DNA of 64,000 nt, taken from NCBI GenBank assembly GCA_963737405.1, contig CAVTSL010000009.1, positions 248,001 through 312,000 on the forward strand, written 5' to 3'. This DNA comes from JACCTU01 sp963737405 (GTDB lineage: Bacteria; Actinomycetota; Thermoleophilia; Gaiellales; Gaiellaceae). The notes under the pieces were generated by a model, which saw nothing but the letters and a program-made list of their open reading frames with translations, did not search any database and had not been told where the DNA came from. Of this stretch, positions 9,190-17,411 are shown piece by piece. The translations under genes were made by a program, and so were the position numbers. Each line of letters starts with the position of its first letter. The first letter of the stretch is position 1.

Positions 9190-9842
9190 TACTGCGCGCC
9201 GAGCGGAAGTCGCGCGAGTCGCCGCTCGAAGTCGTTCCGAAACGGGAAGAAGAGGATGTACGCCTTCTCTGCCGGCTCGAGCCCCGCGCTCGATAGCAGG
9301 CGCTCGGATTCGCGCCGTCCGAGCAGGATCGCGTCCTCGTCGAACTCGCAACGCGCAACGACGAGCCGGGTGGCTGGGTTGAGTGGGTTGTGCTCGAGGA
9401 TCGTCACGATTCCACCGTCGCGCGTCACACGGGCCATCTCAGCGGCGAGCCGAACGCGCTCGTCCGGTACGACGTGGTGAAACACGCAGCTCGCGAACAC
9501 GAAGTCGAAGGTACCCGGCGTCGAACGGGAACGTGACACCGTCGTACGAGACGTACTCGGCTCGCGGATTGCGCTCCGACGCGCGTTCGACCATTGAGGC
9601 GATACGTCGAGTCCGACGACGCGACCGAAGTCGGACGTCAGGTGCTCGTCCATCAGTCCGATGCCGGCGCCGACGTCGAGCGCCGAAAGGGTCGCCGGAT
9701 CGCCGATCCGGCGTCGCGCCAGGTCTACCAGCCGCTTGGCTTTCACCTCGTTGTAGAAGCCGGCGTCCTGGCCGCCGATCGAGATCGCGCGCTCGAGCGC
9801 GCGTTCGTACTCGCCGCCTCCGTAGCGGTCGAACTCGCTCAC
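9168..9842 (-). CDS. Class I SAM-dependent methyltransferase, two compensating frame slips
   Basis: About 224 residues. It opens MSEFDRYGGGEYERALERA from GTG 9840-9842, which overlaps the gmd stop as GTGA. Motif I is ALDVGAGIGLMDEHL and the acidic ribose position is GLDVS. Between about 9527 and 9594 the raw reading is nonsense (QWSNARRSAIREP). Restoring one T near 9594 and dropping one C near 9515 gives QMVERASERNPRAEYVSYDG and rejoins the frame at TFDFVFASC. Overall length stays a multiple of three. Likely an O- or C-methyltransferase on a sugar or lipid-linked glycan; the acceptor is unknown. Confidence 0.75.
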   Translation of the reverse strand: MSEFDRYGGGEYERALERAISIGGQDAGFYNEVKAKRLVDLARRRIGDPATLSALDVGAGIGLMDEHLTSDFGRVVGLDVSPQWSNARRSAIREPSTSRTTVSRSRSTPGTFDFVFASCVFHHVVPDERVRLAAEMARVTRDGGIVTILEHNPLNPATRLVVARCEFDEDAILLGRRESERLLSSAGLEPAEKAYILFFPFRNDFERRLARLPLGAQYYVASSR

Positions 9843-10819
9843 GTCGTACGAACGCGCTCGCCGCGGAGGCGCTCGACCTCGGCGTCGACGAGGCGCTGGA
9901 CGAGCTCCTCGAACGTCACGGTCGGCTCCCAGCCGAGCTTCCGCTTCGCCTTCGACGGGTCGCCGACGAGGTTGTGCAGCTCCGCGTTGCCGCGCACGAG
10001 CGACTCGTCGATGTGGACGTACTCGCCAGGGTCGAGCCCGACGTGCGAGAACGCGATGTCGACGAGCTCGCGCACGGAGTGCGTGACGCCGGTCGCGACG
10101 ACGTACTCGTCGCCCTCGTCCTGCTGCACCATCAGCCACATCGCGCGCACGTAGTCGGGCGCGTAGCCCCAGTCGCGCCGCGAGTCGAGATCGCCGAGCC
10201 AGAGCTCGCCCTCCTGCCCGAGCGAGATCGCGGCCGCCGCGTGCGCGACCTTGCGCGGCACGAACTCGATCGTGCGCCGCGGCGACTCGTGGTTGTAGAG
10301 GATCCCGGCCGAGTTGTGCAGGCCGTAGCGGTGGCGGTACGAGCGCGCGATGAAGTGCGCGTACGCCTTCGCGACGCCGTACGGCGTGAGCGGCGAGAGC
10401 GGCGTCTCCTCGGTCTGCGGCGACTGGAGCGGCTCGCCGAAGATCTCGCTCGAGCTCGCCTGGTAGAAGCGGATCGCCGGGTCGACGTCGCGGATCGCCT
10501 CGAGCAGCGCCGTCACGCCGACCGCCGCGAGCTCGGCCGTGAGGACCGGCTGCTCCCACGAGGCGGGCACGAACGAGACGGAGGCGAGGTTGTAGACCTC
10601 GTGCGGACGGGTCGCCCGGAGCGCGCGGACGAGGGCGAGCTGGTCGCTCAGGTCGGCCTCGACGAGGTCGATGCGCTCGCGGATCGCGTCGAGGTTGGGG
10701 TAGCTCGCGCCGGTGCGGCGGACGATGCCGGACACCTCGTAGCCGTTGTCCAGCAGCAGCTCTGCGAGGAGCGAGCCGTCCTGGCCGCCGATGCCGGTGA
10801 TGAGCGCCCGTTTCGTCAC
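9839..10819 (-). CDS. gmd: GDP-mannose 4,6-dehydratase
   Basis: Converts GDP-D-mannose to GDP-4-keto-6-deoxy-D-mannose, the precursor of GDP-L-fucose, GDP-D-rhamnose and related sugars. 326 residues, extended SDR fold. The NADP-binding motif TGIGGQDGSLLAELLL (residues 8-23) with its GQDG is diagnostic of Gmd. ASSSEIFGE carries the catalytic Ser/Glu (about 124-125) and YGVAKAYAHF the Tyr147/Lys151 pair. GTG 10817-10819 lies 8 bases after TATCAT, a candidate leaderless promoter. The GDP-fucose synthase that could use its product is about 4 kb away on the other strand. Assignment is strong. Confidence 0.93.
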   Translation of the reverse strand: MTKRALITGIGGQDGSLLAELLLDNGYEVSGIVRRTGASYPNLDAIRERIDLVEADLSDQLALVRALRATRPHEVYNLASVSFVPASWEQPVLTAELAAVGVTALLEAIRDVDPAIRFYQASSSEIFGEPLQSPQTEETPLSPLTPYGVAKAYAHFIARSYRHRYGLHNSAGILYNHESPRRTIEFVPRKVAHAAAAISLGQEGELWLGDLDSRRDWGYAPDYVRAMWLMVQQDEGDEYVVATGVTHSVRELVDIAFSHVGLDPGEYVHIDESLVRGNAELHNLVGDPSKAKRKLGWEPTVTFEELVQRLVDAEVERLRGERVRTT

Positions 10820-10838
10820 GCGCGGCGATGATAGGCGC
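10820..10838. promoter_or_regulatory. 19-base divergent promoter region between gmd and a methyltransferase
   Basis: Two GTG starts read away from each other with only 19 bases between them. Reading left, TATCAT (10828-10833) is eight bases before the gmd GTG. Reading right, GATGAT lies six bases before GTG 10839 but misses the first T of TANNNT. There is no room for a leader with a ribosome binding site on either side, so at least gmd is probably read from a leaderless message whose upstream elements lie in the opposite gene. Confidence 0.4.
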
Positions 10839-11561
10839 GTGGGGACGCTGACGGACCAGCTCCGGCGCGAGCCGCCGGGCCTCCACGCGGGCGGTTCCGA
10901 GTACTGGGGGCTCGCGTGGGAGGCGCTCGCGTGGCTCGAGCGGGAGGTGCGGCCGGGGATGGCGACGCTCGAGACGGGGTCCGGCGCGTCGACGCTCGTG
11001 TTCGCCGCGGGCGGGGCGGAGCACGAGGCGGTGACGCCGTCGGTCGACGAGGAGGCTCGGTTTCGCTCCGAGTGCGAGCGGCTTCGGATCGACGGCTCGC
11101 GGGTCTCGTTCCGGATCGGGCTCTCGCACGAGGTGCTCGGCGGGCTCGAGCCGCGGGGGCTCGACCTCGTGCTCGTGGACGGCGCGCACGGCTTCCCGTA
11201 TCCGATTCTCGACTGGTGGCTCGTCGCGCCGCGGGTGAAGGTCGGTGGTCGCATGCTGCTCGACGACGCGTACATGCCGCCGGTGCGGGCGCTCGTCGAC
11301 GCGCTGCGCGCGCAGCCGCAGTGGGAGGTCGAGGACGCGGCGAGCTTCCGGACGGCGGTCGTCCGCAAGGTCGCGGACGGGCTGCCCTCGTTCGACTGGG
11401 AGGGCGAGCGGATCGGCGGCGGGATGGGGTTCGGCTACCTGCCCGCGCGCGAGCGGGCGGTGGCCTCGGCCCGCCAGCGGCTCTTCTCGACGCGCCTCGG
11501 CCTGCGTGCCGTCGAGCTCGCGCGGCGACGGACGGGCCTCCGCTTCCGCCGGCGGGGCTGA
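10839..11561 (+). CDS. SAM-dependent methyltransferase-like protein (Methyltransf_24 type)
   Basis: 240 residues. LETGSGASTLVFAAGG occupies the SAM motif I position, with Glu before Gly-Ser-Gly as in the Methyltransf_24 and predicted O-methyltransferase group. LVLVDGAHGFPYPILDWW is the motif usually seen in metal-dependent or caffeoyl-CoA-like members, and VGGRMLLDDAY closes the Rossmann core. GTG 10839 is chosen because it directly follows the short divergent spacer; in-frame codons farther left lie inside gmd. The last ~40 residues are Arg-rich. Role in the locus is probably glycan methylation, but the substrate cannot be read from the sequence. Confidence 0.65.
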   Translation: MGTLTDQLRREPPGLHAGGSEYWGLAWEALAWLEREVRPGMATLETGSGASTLVFAAGGAEHEAVTPSVDEEARFRSECERLRIDGSRVSFRIGLSHEVLGGLEPRGLDLVLVDGAHGFPYPILDWWLVAPRVKVGGRMLLDDAYMPPVRALVDALRAQPQWEVEDAASFRTAVVRKVADGLPSFDWEGERIGGGMGFGYLPARERAVASARQRLFSTRLGLRAVELARRRTGLRFRRRG

Positions 11562-11750
11562 GCGCGCGCCGGGCCGCCTGGGTCTGACCCTGGGTCACGC
11601 CCCTCCGAGACGTGTCGTTGGTGTCAAGTGTGTGACAAGTCGTCCACAGGGCGTGGTCGGCTGCTCGCAACGTGCGACTGTTTGCGGGTCGCTCGAGGCG
11701 AGCTCCGCGCGGGAACGGCGTCTCCGCGAAGGGTCGTGCTGCGCGCCGGA
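11562..11750. other. Non-coding 189 bases between convergent genes, with small inverted repeats
   Basis: This is the longest stretch here without a gene and it lies 3' of both neighbours. It contains GGGTC-T-GACCC followed by another GGGTC (11580-11596), and a dyad TGTCA-N6-TGACA (11622-11637). No long GC stem followed by a T-run is present, so a classical intrinsic terminator is not evident. The dyad looks like a small operator or a transcript-end element, but nothing in the sequence decides between these. Confidence 0.4.
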
Positions 11751-13235
11751 TCAGCTCAGCTCGCGCACGTAGCCCCACGCCTCGCGCAGGCCGCGCGGGC
11801 GGAGGAGCGTCAACAGCACGGCGTACACCGCAAGCCCGCCGAGAGCCGCAAGCGCGTCGCTGCTGACCACGGCGAAGGCGCCGAACGACAGCACCGCGAG
11901 CCCGCCGACCCACGCCGAGACGCGCACGAGCGAGCTCGCAGCGTCACCCAGCGCGCGAGGCGAGAGCGCGAGCAGGAGCACCGCGAGCACGCCGAGCGTC
12001 GTCACACCCATCGCGAGCGCGAGGCCCTCGAGGCCCCAGAGCGCGCGCAGCGCGAGCGAGATCGGGACGTGGACGACGACAGCGCCGATCGCGACCGGAA
12101 TCAACACCCGGCTCTGCTCGAACACGTAGAGCAGCGGGAAGGCAAGCGTGAACCCGACCGCCCCGACCGTCCACGGCGAGAGCGCGACCACGAGCCGCGC
12201 CAGCTCGTGCCCCACCGCGCCGGAGTACGCATCCCCGAGCACCGCCCCGGAGATCCGATCGCCCGCCACCGCGAAGACGCCGGCCGCCGCGGCGATCAGC
12301 GGCAGGCTGAGCCACGCGCCGTGGACGACGTGCGCGACCGCCTCGTCCGGCACGATCTCGCGCCGCGTCAGCTCGGCGGTCGAGATGATCGACAGCGAGG
12401 TGGCCGTCGCCGCAACGAGCACCGCTGCGAAGAAGTACGCGTACGAGAGCGACGTCACCGCCCCCACGCCGAGCGCCGAGGCCCCGCGCAGCGCGATCAG
12501 GAACAGCACCTGGAGCGCGAACGGCACCGCCGCCGCCTCCCCGAGCAGCGCGAGGCGACGCCCGACGCCGTCGAACCGCAGCCGCCCCCACGTCCCGCCC
12601 AGCGCCACCAACGGCACGCCGAGCGAGATCGCCGCATTGACCGCAAGCCCCCAGGCGAGCGAGACGAGCCCGTGCGAGTCGGCGAGCACGACGAACGTGA
12701 CGAGTCCCGCGACCCCGCCCAGCGAGAACCCGAGCGCGGCCGCCCCGAAGCGCTTCCGCGCGGCGAGCGTCGCCGCCGCGAGCGCCGCGAGCACCTGCCC
12801 GATCGCCGCCGCCATCAGCCAGGGCAGCGCCTCCGCGGCAAGCCGGGCCGCCTCGTCCGGCAGCTTCCCGGTCAGGAGCTCCGCGAGCGGATCGCGGAAG
12901 ACGAGCGCGACGACCGTCGCCGGCACGCCGACCAGCAGGATCGCCGCGGCGTACGACCCCGCCGCCGCGCCGTCCGTCCGGGTCAGCTCGGGCACCGCGG
13001 TCAGCCGGAGCGCCTGCGCCGCGAGCGTCACGGTGACGTAGACGGCGTAGGCGGCGAGGAACCCGTCCGTCGCGGCGTCGCGCCCGAACTTCTGCGCCAG
13101 GATCGCGGCCGCGACTGCCGCGGAGCCCGACAGGATGAGGCTCGAGACCCCTGTAAGGATTCCGCTAGCGAGGGCGCTCCGACGTTCGGGCGCGGTAGTC
13201 TCTCGGGCGCGGTTCGGCCGCATCCTTCCGATCAT
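11751..13235 (-). CDS. MurJ/MviN-like lipid flippase
   Basis: 494-residue polytopic membrane protein, about 14 hydrophobic segments, of the MOP flippase superfamily. The start ILTGVSSLILSGSAAVAAAI followed by LAQKFGRDAATDGFLAAYAV is characteristic of MviN-type members (first two helices, cytoplasmic GRDAATDGFL). It should flip a lipid-linked glycan from the inner to the outer face. A second flippase, of the Wzx type, lies at 34300-35578. The ATG at 13233-13235 overlaps the divergent start of the next gene by two bases; a second ATG at 13221-13223 (MRPNRARETTAP) is an equally good start. The neighbouring GDP-sugar genes suggest its cargo belongs to this locus. Confidence 0.85.
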   Translation of the reverse strand: MIGRMRPNRARETTAPERRSALASGILTGVSSLILSGSAAVAAAILAQKFGRDAATDGFLAAYAVYVTVTLAAQALRLTAVPELTRTDGAAAGSYAAAILLVGVPATVVALVFRDPLAELLTGKLPDEAARLAAEALPWLMAAAIGQVLAALAAATLAARKRFGAAALGFSLGGVAGLVTFVVLADSHGLVSLAWGLAVNAAISLGVPLVALGGTWGRLRFDGVGRRLALLGEAAAVPFALQVLFLIALRGASALGVGAVTSLSYAYFFAAVLVAATATSLSIISTAELTRREIVPDEAVAHVVHGAWLSLPLIAAAAGVFAVAGDRISGAVLGDAYSGAVGHELARLVVALSPWTVGAVGFTLAFPLLYVFEQSRVLIPVAIGAVVVHVPISLALRALWGLEGLALAMGVTTLGVLAVLLLALSPRALGDAASSLVRVSAWVGGLAVLSFGAFAVVSSDALAALGGLAVYAVLLTLLRPRGLREAWGYVRELS

Positions 13236-14382
13236 GGCGAACAGAAACGACTCGGTCTGGACAGAGGAGTCGCTCGCGCAACTGCGCGACGAGTTCGGGT
13301 CCTACTACAACGACCGGACCGTATTGGTGACCGGCGCGGACGGCTTCATGGGCTCGCACCTGACCGAGGCGCTCTGTCAGCTGGGTGCGAACGTCCACGC
13401 GTTCGTGCGCGCGACCTCGAGCGGCGCGCTGAACAACATCGGCCACATCCGCGACCAGATCAAGGTGCACTGGGCCGACCTGACCGACAAGCACTCGATC
13501 GACCTGCTCGTGCGGCAGCTCAAGGAGGCCCCCGACAAGCCCTACGTCTTCCACCTCGGGGCGCAGGCGCACGTCGGCGAGTCGTGGCACCGCCCGTACG
13601 AGACCGTGATGGCGAACACCGTCGGCACGCTCAACCTCCTCCAGTCGATCGTCGACCACGACCTCGAGCTCGAGAAGTTCGACACCGCGGGCACGTCGGA
13701 GGAGTACGGCAACGTACGGGAGTCGGTCGCGCACCACCACGACTTCGACGACGAGGGCTCGCTGATCCTGCACGAGCGCTCGCCGATCAACCCGAAGTCG
13801 ATCTACGCGACCGCGAAGGTCGCCGCCGACTTCCTGACGATGAACTACCACGACGCGTACGGCGTCCCGGGCGTCGTCACCCGCATGTTCAACAACTACG
13901 GCCCGCGCCAGAACCCGCGCTACGTGACCGGCACGATCATCACGCAGGCACTCGAGCGCGAGCACATCGAGCTCGGCGCGCTCGAGCCGCTCCGCGACTT
14001 CTGCTTCTGCACCGACGGCGTGCGCGGGCACCTGATGGTCGCGGCGCAGGGCGTGCCCGGCGACGTGTACGTCTACGGCCAGGGCACGAACGTCTCGATG
14101 GCGGACTGGGCCGACATGATCCTCCGGATCGGCGAGGAGGACGGCCACTGGAGCGGCCGCGCGATCGTCACGAACCAGGAGCGCTTCCGCCCGGGCGCGA
14201 CCGACGTGATGGCGCTCCGCGTGGGCTACGAGAAGCTGAACCGCGAGACCGGCTGGGAGCCGCAGGTCTCGTGGGAGGAAGGCATCCGCAAGACGATCCA
14301 GTGGTACGCGGGGAGCCGCGAGCGCTGGATCGGGCGCGTCGACTGGCTCCCGTACACGGCGCCCACCGTCAAGACGGGATGA
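13234..14382 (+). CDS. Extended SDR nucleotide-sugar 4,6-dehydratase-like enzyme
   Basis: 382 residues. NAD(P) site TGADGFMGSHL (33-43), a GTSEEYG segment at the position of the STDEVYG/SSSEIFG active-site loop, and Tyr191/Lys195 in YATAKVAADF. FNNYGPRQNP and RPGATDVMALRV are typical of dehydratases and epimerases acting on nucleotide sugars. The ~30-residue N-terminal arm before the Rossmann fold is longer than usual. It is directly followed by GDP-fucose synthase, with overlapping stop and start, which favours a GDP-hexose substrate, but UDP- or dTDP-sugar activity is possible. ATG 13234 is the start that opens MANRNDSVW; no clear ribosome binding site precedes it. Confidence 0.75.
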   Translation: MANRNDSVWTEESLAQLRDEFGSYYNDRTVLVTGADGFMGSHLTEALCQLGANVHAFVRATSSGALNNIGHIRDQIKVHWADLTDKHSIDLLVRQLKEAPDKPYVFHLGAQAHVGESWHRPYETVMANTVGTLNLLQSIVDHDLELEKFDTAGTSEEYGNVRESVAHHHDFDDEGSLILHERSPINPKSIYATAKVAADFLTMNYHDAYGVPGVVTRMFNNYGPRQNPRYVTGTIITQALEREHIELGALEPLRDFCFCTDGVRGHLMVAAQGVPGDVYVYGQGTNVSMADWADMILRIGEEDGHWSGRAIVTNQERFRPGATDVMALRVGYEKLNRETGWEPQVSWEEGIRKTIQWYAGSRERWIGRVDWLPYTAPTVKTG

Positions 14383-14388
14383 GGACGC

Positions 14389-15312
14389 TTGGTGACCGGC
14401 GGGGGAGGGTTCCTCGGGACCCACGTCGTCGAGCGCCTGCAGGCGGAGGGGATCGAGCCGATCGTCGCGCGCCGGCGCGACTACGACCTCACGCGCTGGG
14501 AGGACGTCGAGCGGCTCTTCCACGACACGAAGCCGGAGCTCGTGCTGCACCTCGCGGCCGAGGTCGGCGGGATCGGCGCGAACCGCGCGAACCCCGGCCG
14601 CTACTGGTACGCGAACCTGATGATGGGCGCGCACGTGCTCGAGCAGTCGCGCCTGCACGGCGTCGACAAGCTCGTCGTGCTCGGGACGGTGTGCGCGTAC
14701 CCGAAGTTCGCGCCCGTGCCGTTCAAGGAGGACGACCTCTGGAACGGCTACCCGGAGGAGACGAACGCGCCGTACGGCGTCGCGAAGAAGGCGCTCCTCG
14801 TCGGCGCGCAGACGTACCGCGAGCAGTACGGGCTGCACGCGACGTACCTCCTGCCCGTGAACCTCTACGGGCCCGGCGACAACTTCGACCTCGAGACCTC
14901 GCACGTCATCCCGGCACTCATCCGCAAGATGCTCGAGTCGCAGGAGCGCGGTGAGAGCGAGGTCGTGCTGTGGGGAGACGGCTCGCCGACGCGCGAGTTC
15001 CTCTACGTCGAGGACTGCGCGGAGGCGATCGTGCTCGCCGCGCTCCGCTACGACGCCTCCGAGCCCGTCAACCTCGGGACGGGCGAGGAGATCGCGATCA
15101 AGGATCTCGCCGAGCTGATCGGCGAGGCGACCGGGTTCGAGGGCGAGATCGTGTGGGACACCTCGAAGCCGAACGGCCAGCCGCGGCGCAAGCTCGACAC
15201 GTCGCGCGCGAAGGAGCTGTTCGGGTTCGAGGCGCGCACGCCCTTCCGCGAGGGCATCGCGCGCACCGTGGCGTGGTACCGCGAGCACGCCTCCGCCTAT
15301 GCGGGTCGCTGA
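14389..15312 (+). CDS. fcl: GDP-L-fucose synthase
   Basis: Epimerises and reduces GDP-4-keto-6-deoxymannose to GDP-L-fucose with NADPH. TGGGGFLGTHV is the cofactor loop, GTVCAYP the catalytic Ser/Thr-Cys strand, YGVAKKALL carries Tyr129/Lys133, and NLYGPGDNFD is a family signature. As written the gene begins at TTG 14389 or GTG 14392. A better start is ATG 14379-14381, which overlaps the upstream stop as ATGA. It reads MRTL but is out of frame by one base because of an extra T at 14389-14390 (GCTTGG for GCTGG). Start to stop is then 3n+1, like other broken genes here. With gmd it makes a complete GDP-fucose route. Confidence 0.9.
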   Translation: MVTGGGGFLGTHVVERLQAEGIEPIVARRRDYDLTRWEDVERLFHDTKPELVLHLAAEVGGIGANRANPGRYWYANLMMGAHVLEQSRLHGVDKLVVLGTVCAYPKFAPVPFKEDDLWNGYPEETNAPYGVAKKALLVGAQTYREQYGLHATYLLPVNLYGPGDNFDLETSHVIPALIRKMLESQERGESEVVLWGDGSPTREFLYVEDCAEAIVLAALRYDASEPVNLGTGEEIAIKDLAELIGEATGFEGEIVWDTSKPNGQPRRKLDTSRAKELFGFEARTPFREGIARTVAWYREHASAYAGR

Positions 15313-15375
15313 GCGGCTCGCGGCCGCTGCGCGGAGACGGTCGAGGGCGCAGACCGGAGGCAAAGTGCGGACGCG

Positions 15376-17071
15376 GTGACCCCGACGTGCCCGGACGATC
15401 CGAACTGCCGCAACGCGCGGCGACCCTGGGTCGTCTTGCTCCGCTCGGTCGCGCAGTGGATCGCTGTGGTCTTCGCCAGCTCGTCCCGCGAAACGGCTGG
15501 CTCTTCTACCAGGGCGGCGACCAGACGTGGTTCTACACATGCGGCTGGAGGTCGGGAACGGGCGGATCCCCGAGACGCTCGTCGGCTATCTGGGCGTTGC
15601 TCCGGCGCCGCTCACGGCTCTGCCGGGCCCGAACTTCCTGAGCGGACTTCCGTGGATCGTGCTCGCCCAGTTCTTCGTCCTCGTCCCGCTCGCGATGCTG
15701 TTGGTCGTACGGAATCGCTCGCGGATCGGCGGCCGGCGTGCTCGGCTACGGCGCGCCGCGCTGCATGGATCGCCGCGCCGTAGCTTGCCGATCCCCTTCT
15801 TCGTCGAGCGCTACCACGAGCGGTATGATCGAGCAGGTGTTGCCGCAGGCCTCGGGTCTGACCGCGCTCGGGGACTTACCCCTCGATGATCCGCTCATGC
15901 TCGCTGCGGCGTTCTTCCTGGTTCGGGCGCTCGACTGGCATGGCCTTCAGCCGACGCGGTCGCGCGCGGGCTCGTGCCGGGCTCGCGATCGGGTATCAAG
16001 CCGGCGAACGGGCTCTTCGTCTTCGCGCCGATCGCGGCGCTCGCGTTCGCGCGGCGGTGGCGGGAGGATCGCCGCGTTCGGCGTCGACGCTTCTCCCGGC
16101 GCTGGTCACGCTCGTGCTCTGGAAGTACCGAGGGACGCGGCATCTCGCTGCTCGCGCATCGACAGCGATTCGGCTCGCAGCGGGTGCCGGAGCGACGACA
16201 TGGGCCGCCGACGTTCTGGGCAAGGTCCGGCAAGTACGTCCCGCTCGACGCGAGCAGATCAACCAGCAGTTCCTCGGCTTCCGCGAGTACTTCTGGAGCG
16301 CGCGCCTGCTCGAGTTCTGCGCGCTCGCCGGCGTGATCGGCTCGCGTTCCGGCGATCCGGCAGCACATGCGTTCTTCCTTGCCGTCTGGCTCGGCGCGTT
16401 CTTCGTCGTCAAGGGCTCGTCTCCGGCGGTGAACGTCGAGACGGGAGCTTCTGGCGTCTGTTGATGCCCGCTTTCCCTGCGTACTTCCTGCTGCTCGCGT
16501 CGATCCCGCTGCTCATTCCGGTCCTCGGCGGCGAACTCCGAGAGCGGTTTCCCGTCGTCCATAAACCACTCGCGTGGCGTCGGCCGGTGGTACTCACGTC
16601 AGTCGCACTCGCAGTCGCTCTCCCGCTCCTCGTTGTCGTCGTCCTGCCGCCCGCGAAGGGCGCCGGACGCCGCGAAGGTGCCGCTGCGGAGCCTCTACAT
16701 CCCGATCGACAAGAGCTTCCGTGCGACCGTCACGCCGGTCGAAGGCGGCGTTCAGTTGGAGTGGCCGGCGTACGTCGGTTCGCACGCGAACACCTTCTAC
16801 ATCGTCTATCGCTCACCGCTCGAGTACACGTTCCCCGCAACGGGACGACGCGTGTCGGAGGGACTGATGTGTTCGGACACCGCCGGCGGTGCGACGGGCT
16901 GCTCGCTCGAGATGACGGAGGTCGGGCGTGGGCGCGATCCTCGGCTCTTCGACAGCGTGCGCCGCGGGAGGTGGACGTACCGGGTCGCGGTGGCGGCAAA
17001 TTGGCTCGACGACGCAGAGCAGCGGTGACACATTCGTCGTCAGTGCCCCGCTGAACATCAGTGTCGGCTAG
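15376..17071 (+). pseudogene. Multi-spanning GT-C-like membrane protein, many frame breaks
   Basis: Pieces in all three frames read as one ~550-residue membrane protein. They are RNGWLFYQGGDQTWFYT near 15500, PLTALPGPNFLSGLPWIVLA near 15640, PANGLFVFAPIAALAFARRW near 16010, QFLGFREYFWSARLLEFCAL near 16280, LLMPAFPAYFLLLASIPLLI near 16470, then a soluble C-terminal part with PLRSLYIPIDKSFRATV and WPAYVGSHANTFYIVY near 16680-16800, ending ISVG at 17071. Order and spacing fit a GT39/ArnT-type transferase with an extracytoplasmic tail. At least six one-base slips are needed, which makes this the worst stretch of the left half. The start is uncertain. The next gene begins inside its last codons (17061). 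Confidence 0.6.
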
Positions 17072-17411
17072 AGCGTCGTTCGCGATGGTCGCCGCGGCGG
17101 TCGTTGCGGCGGCCGCCGTCCCGTGGTGCGACGGACCTCTGCGCCGGCTGGCGGGCGGCGAGGGCGACGGGCCGGAGCCGCGGTTCGACGTCGCCATCGA
17201 CCCGCATGAGCTCCGTGACCTGGGTCGCTCCCTCCCACGCGACGCGACCTATGCGATCGACGCGTCGAACGAAACCCCGCTCGTACAGGGGAATCTCAAG
17301 GCAGCGGGGCAGCTGTATCTCGCCCGCCAGTTGCCGCTGCACGACGCGCGCCGGGCAGACGTCGTGGTCGGCTACCGGGCGGGCCGCGTAATCGAACTCG
17401 CGCCCAGATGA
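17061..17411 (+). CDS. Small membrane-anchored protein paired with a GT-C gene
   Basis: 116 residues: a hydrophobic N-terminal segment (about 6-22, AMVAAAVVAAAAVPW) that may be a signal or anchor, then a soluble part with the strands RDATYAIDAS, GQLYLARQLP and RADVVVGYRAGR. I do not recognise a named family. The gene at 39676-40113 has the same size class and layout (anchor, then DRVYVL, ARYYLLPAIVV, ATVVVAIGR), and both overlap by four bases the start of a similar GT-C membrane gene. That repeated pairing suggests a small partner or regulatory subunit for the transferase. GTG 17061 overlaps the end of the previous gene. Confidence 0.6.
   Translation: MSARASFAMVAAAVVAAAAVPWCDGPLRRLAGGEGDGPEPRFDVAIDPHELRDLGRSLPRDATYAIDASNETPLVQGNLKAAGQLYLARQLPLHDARRADVVVGYRAGRVIELAPR

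Noticed and set aside
11628..14954. 1108-codon open frame on the + strand across the flippase, SDR and fcl genes
   Set aside because: Its sequence is a low-complexity Arg/Pro mix with no motifs, and it crosses genes with strong motifs on both strands.
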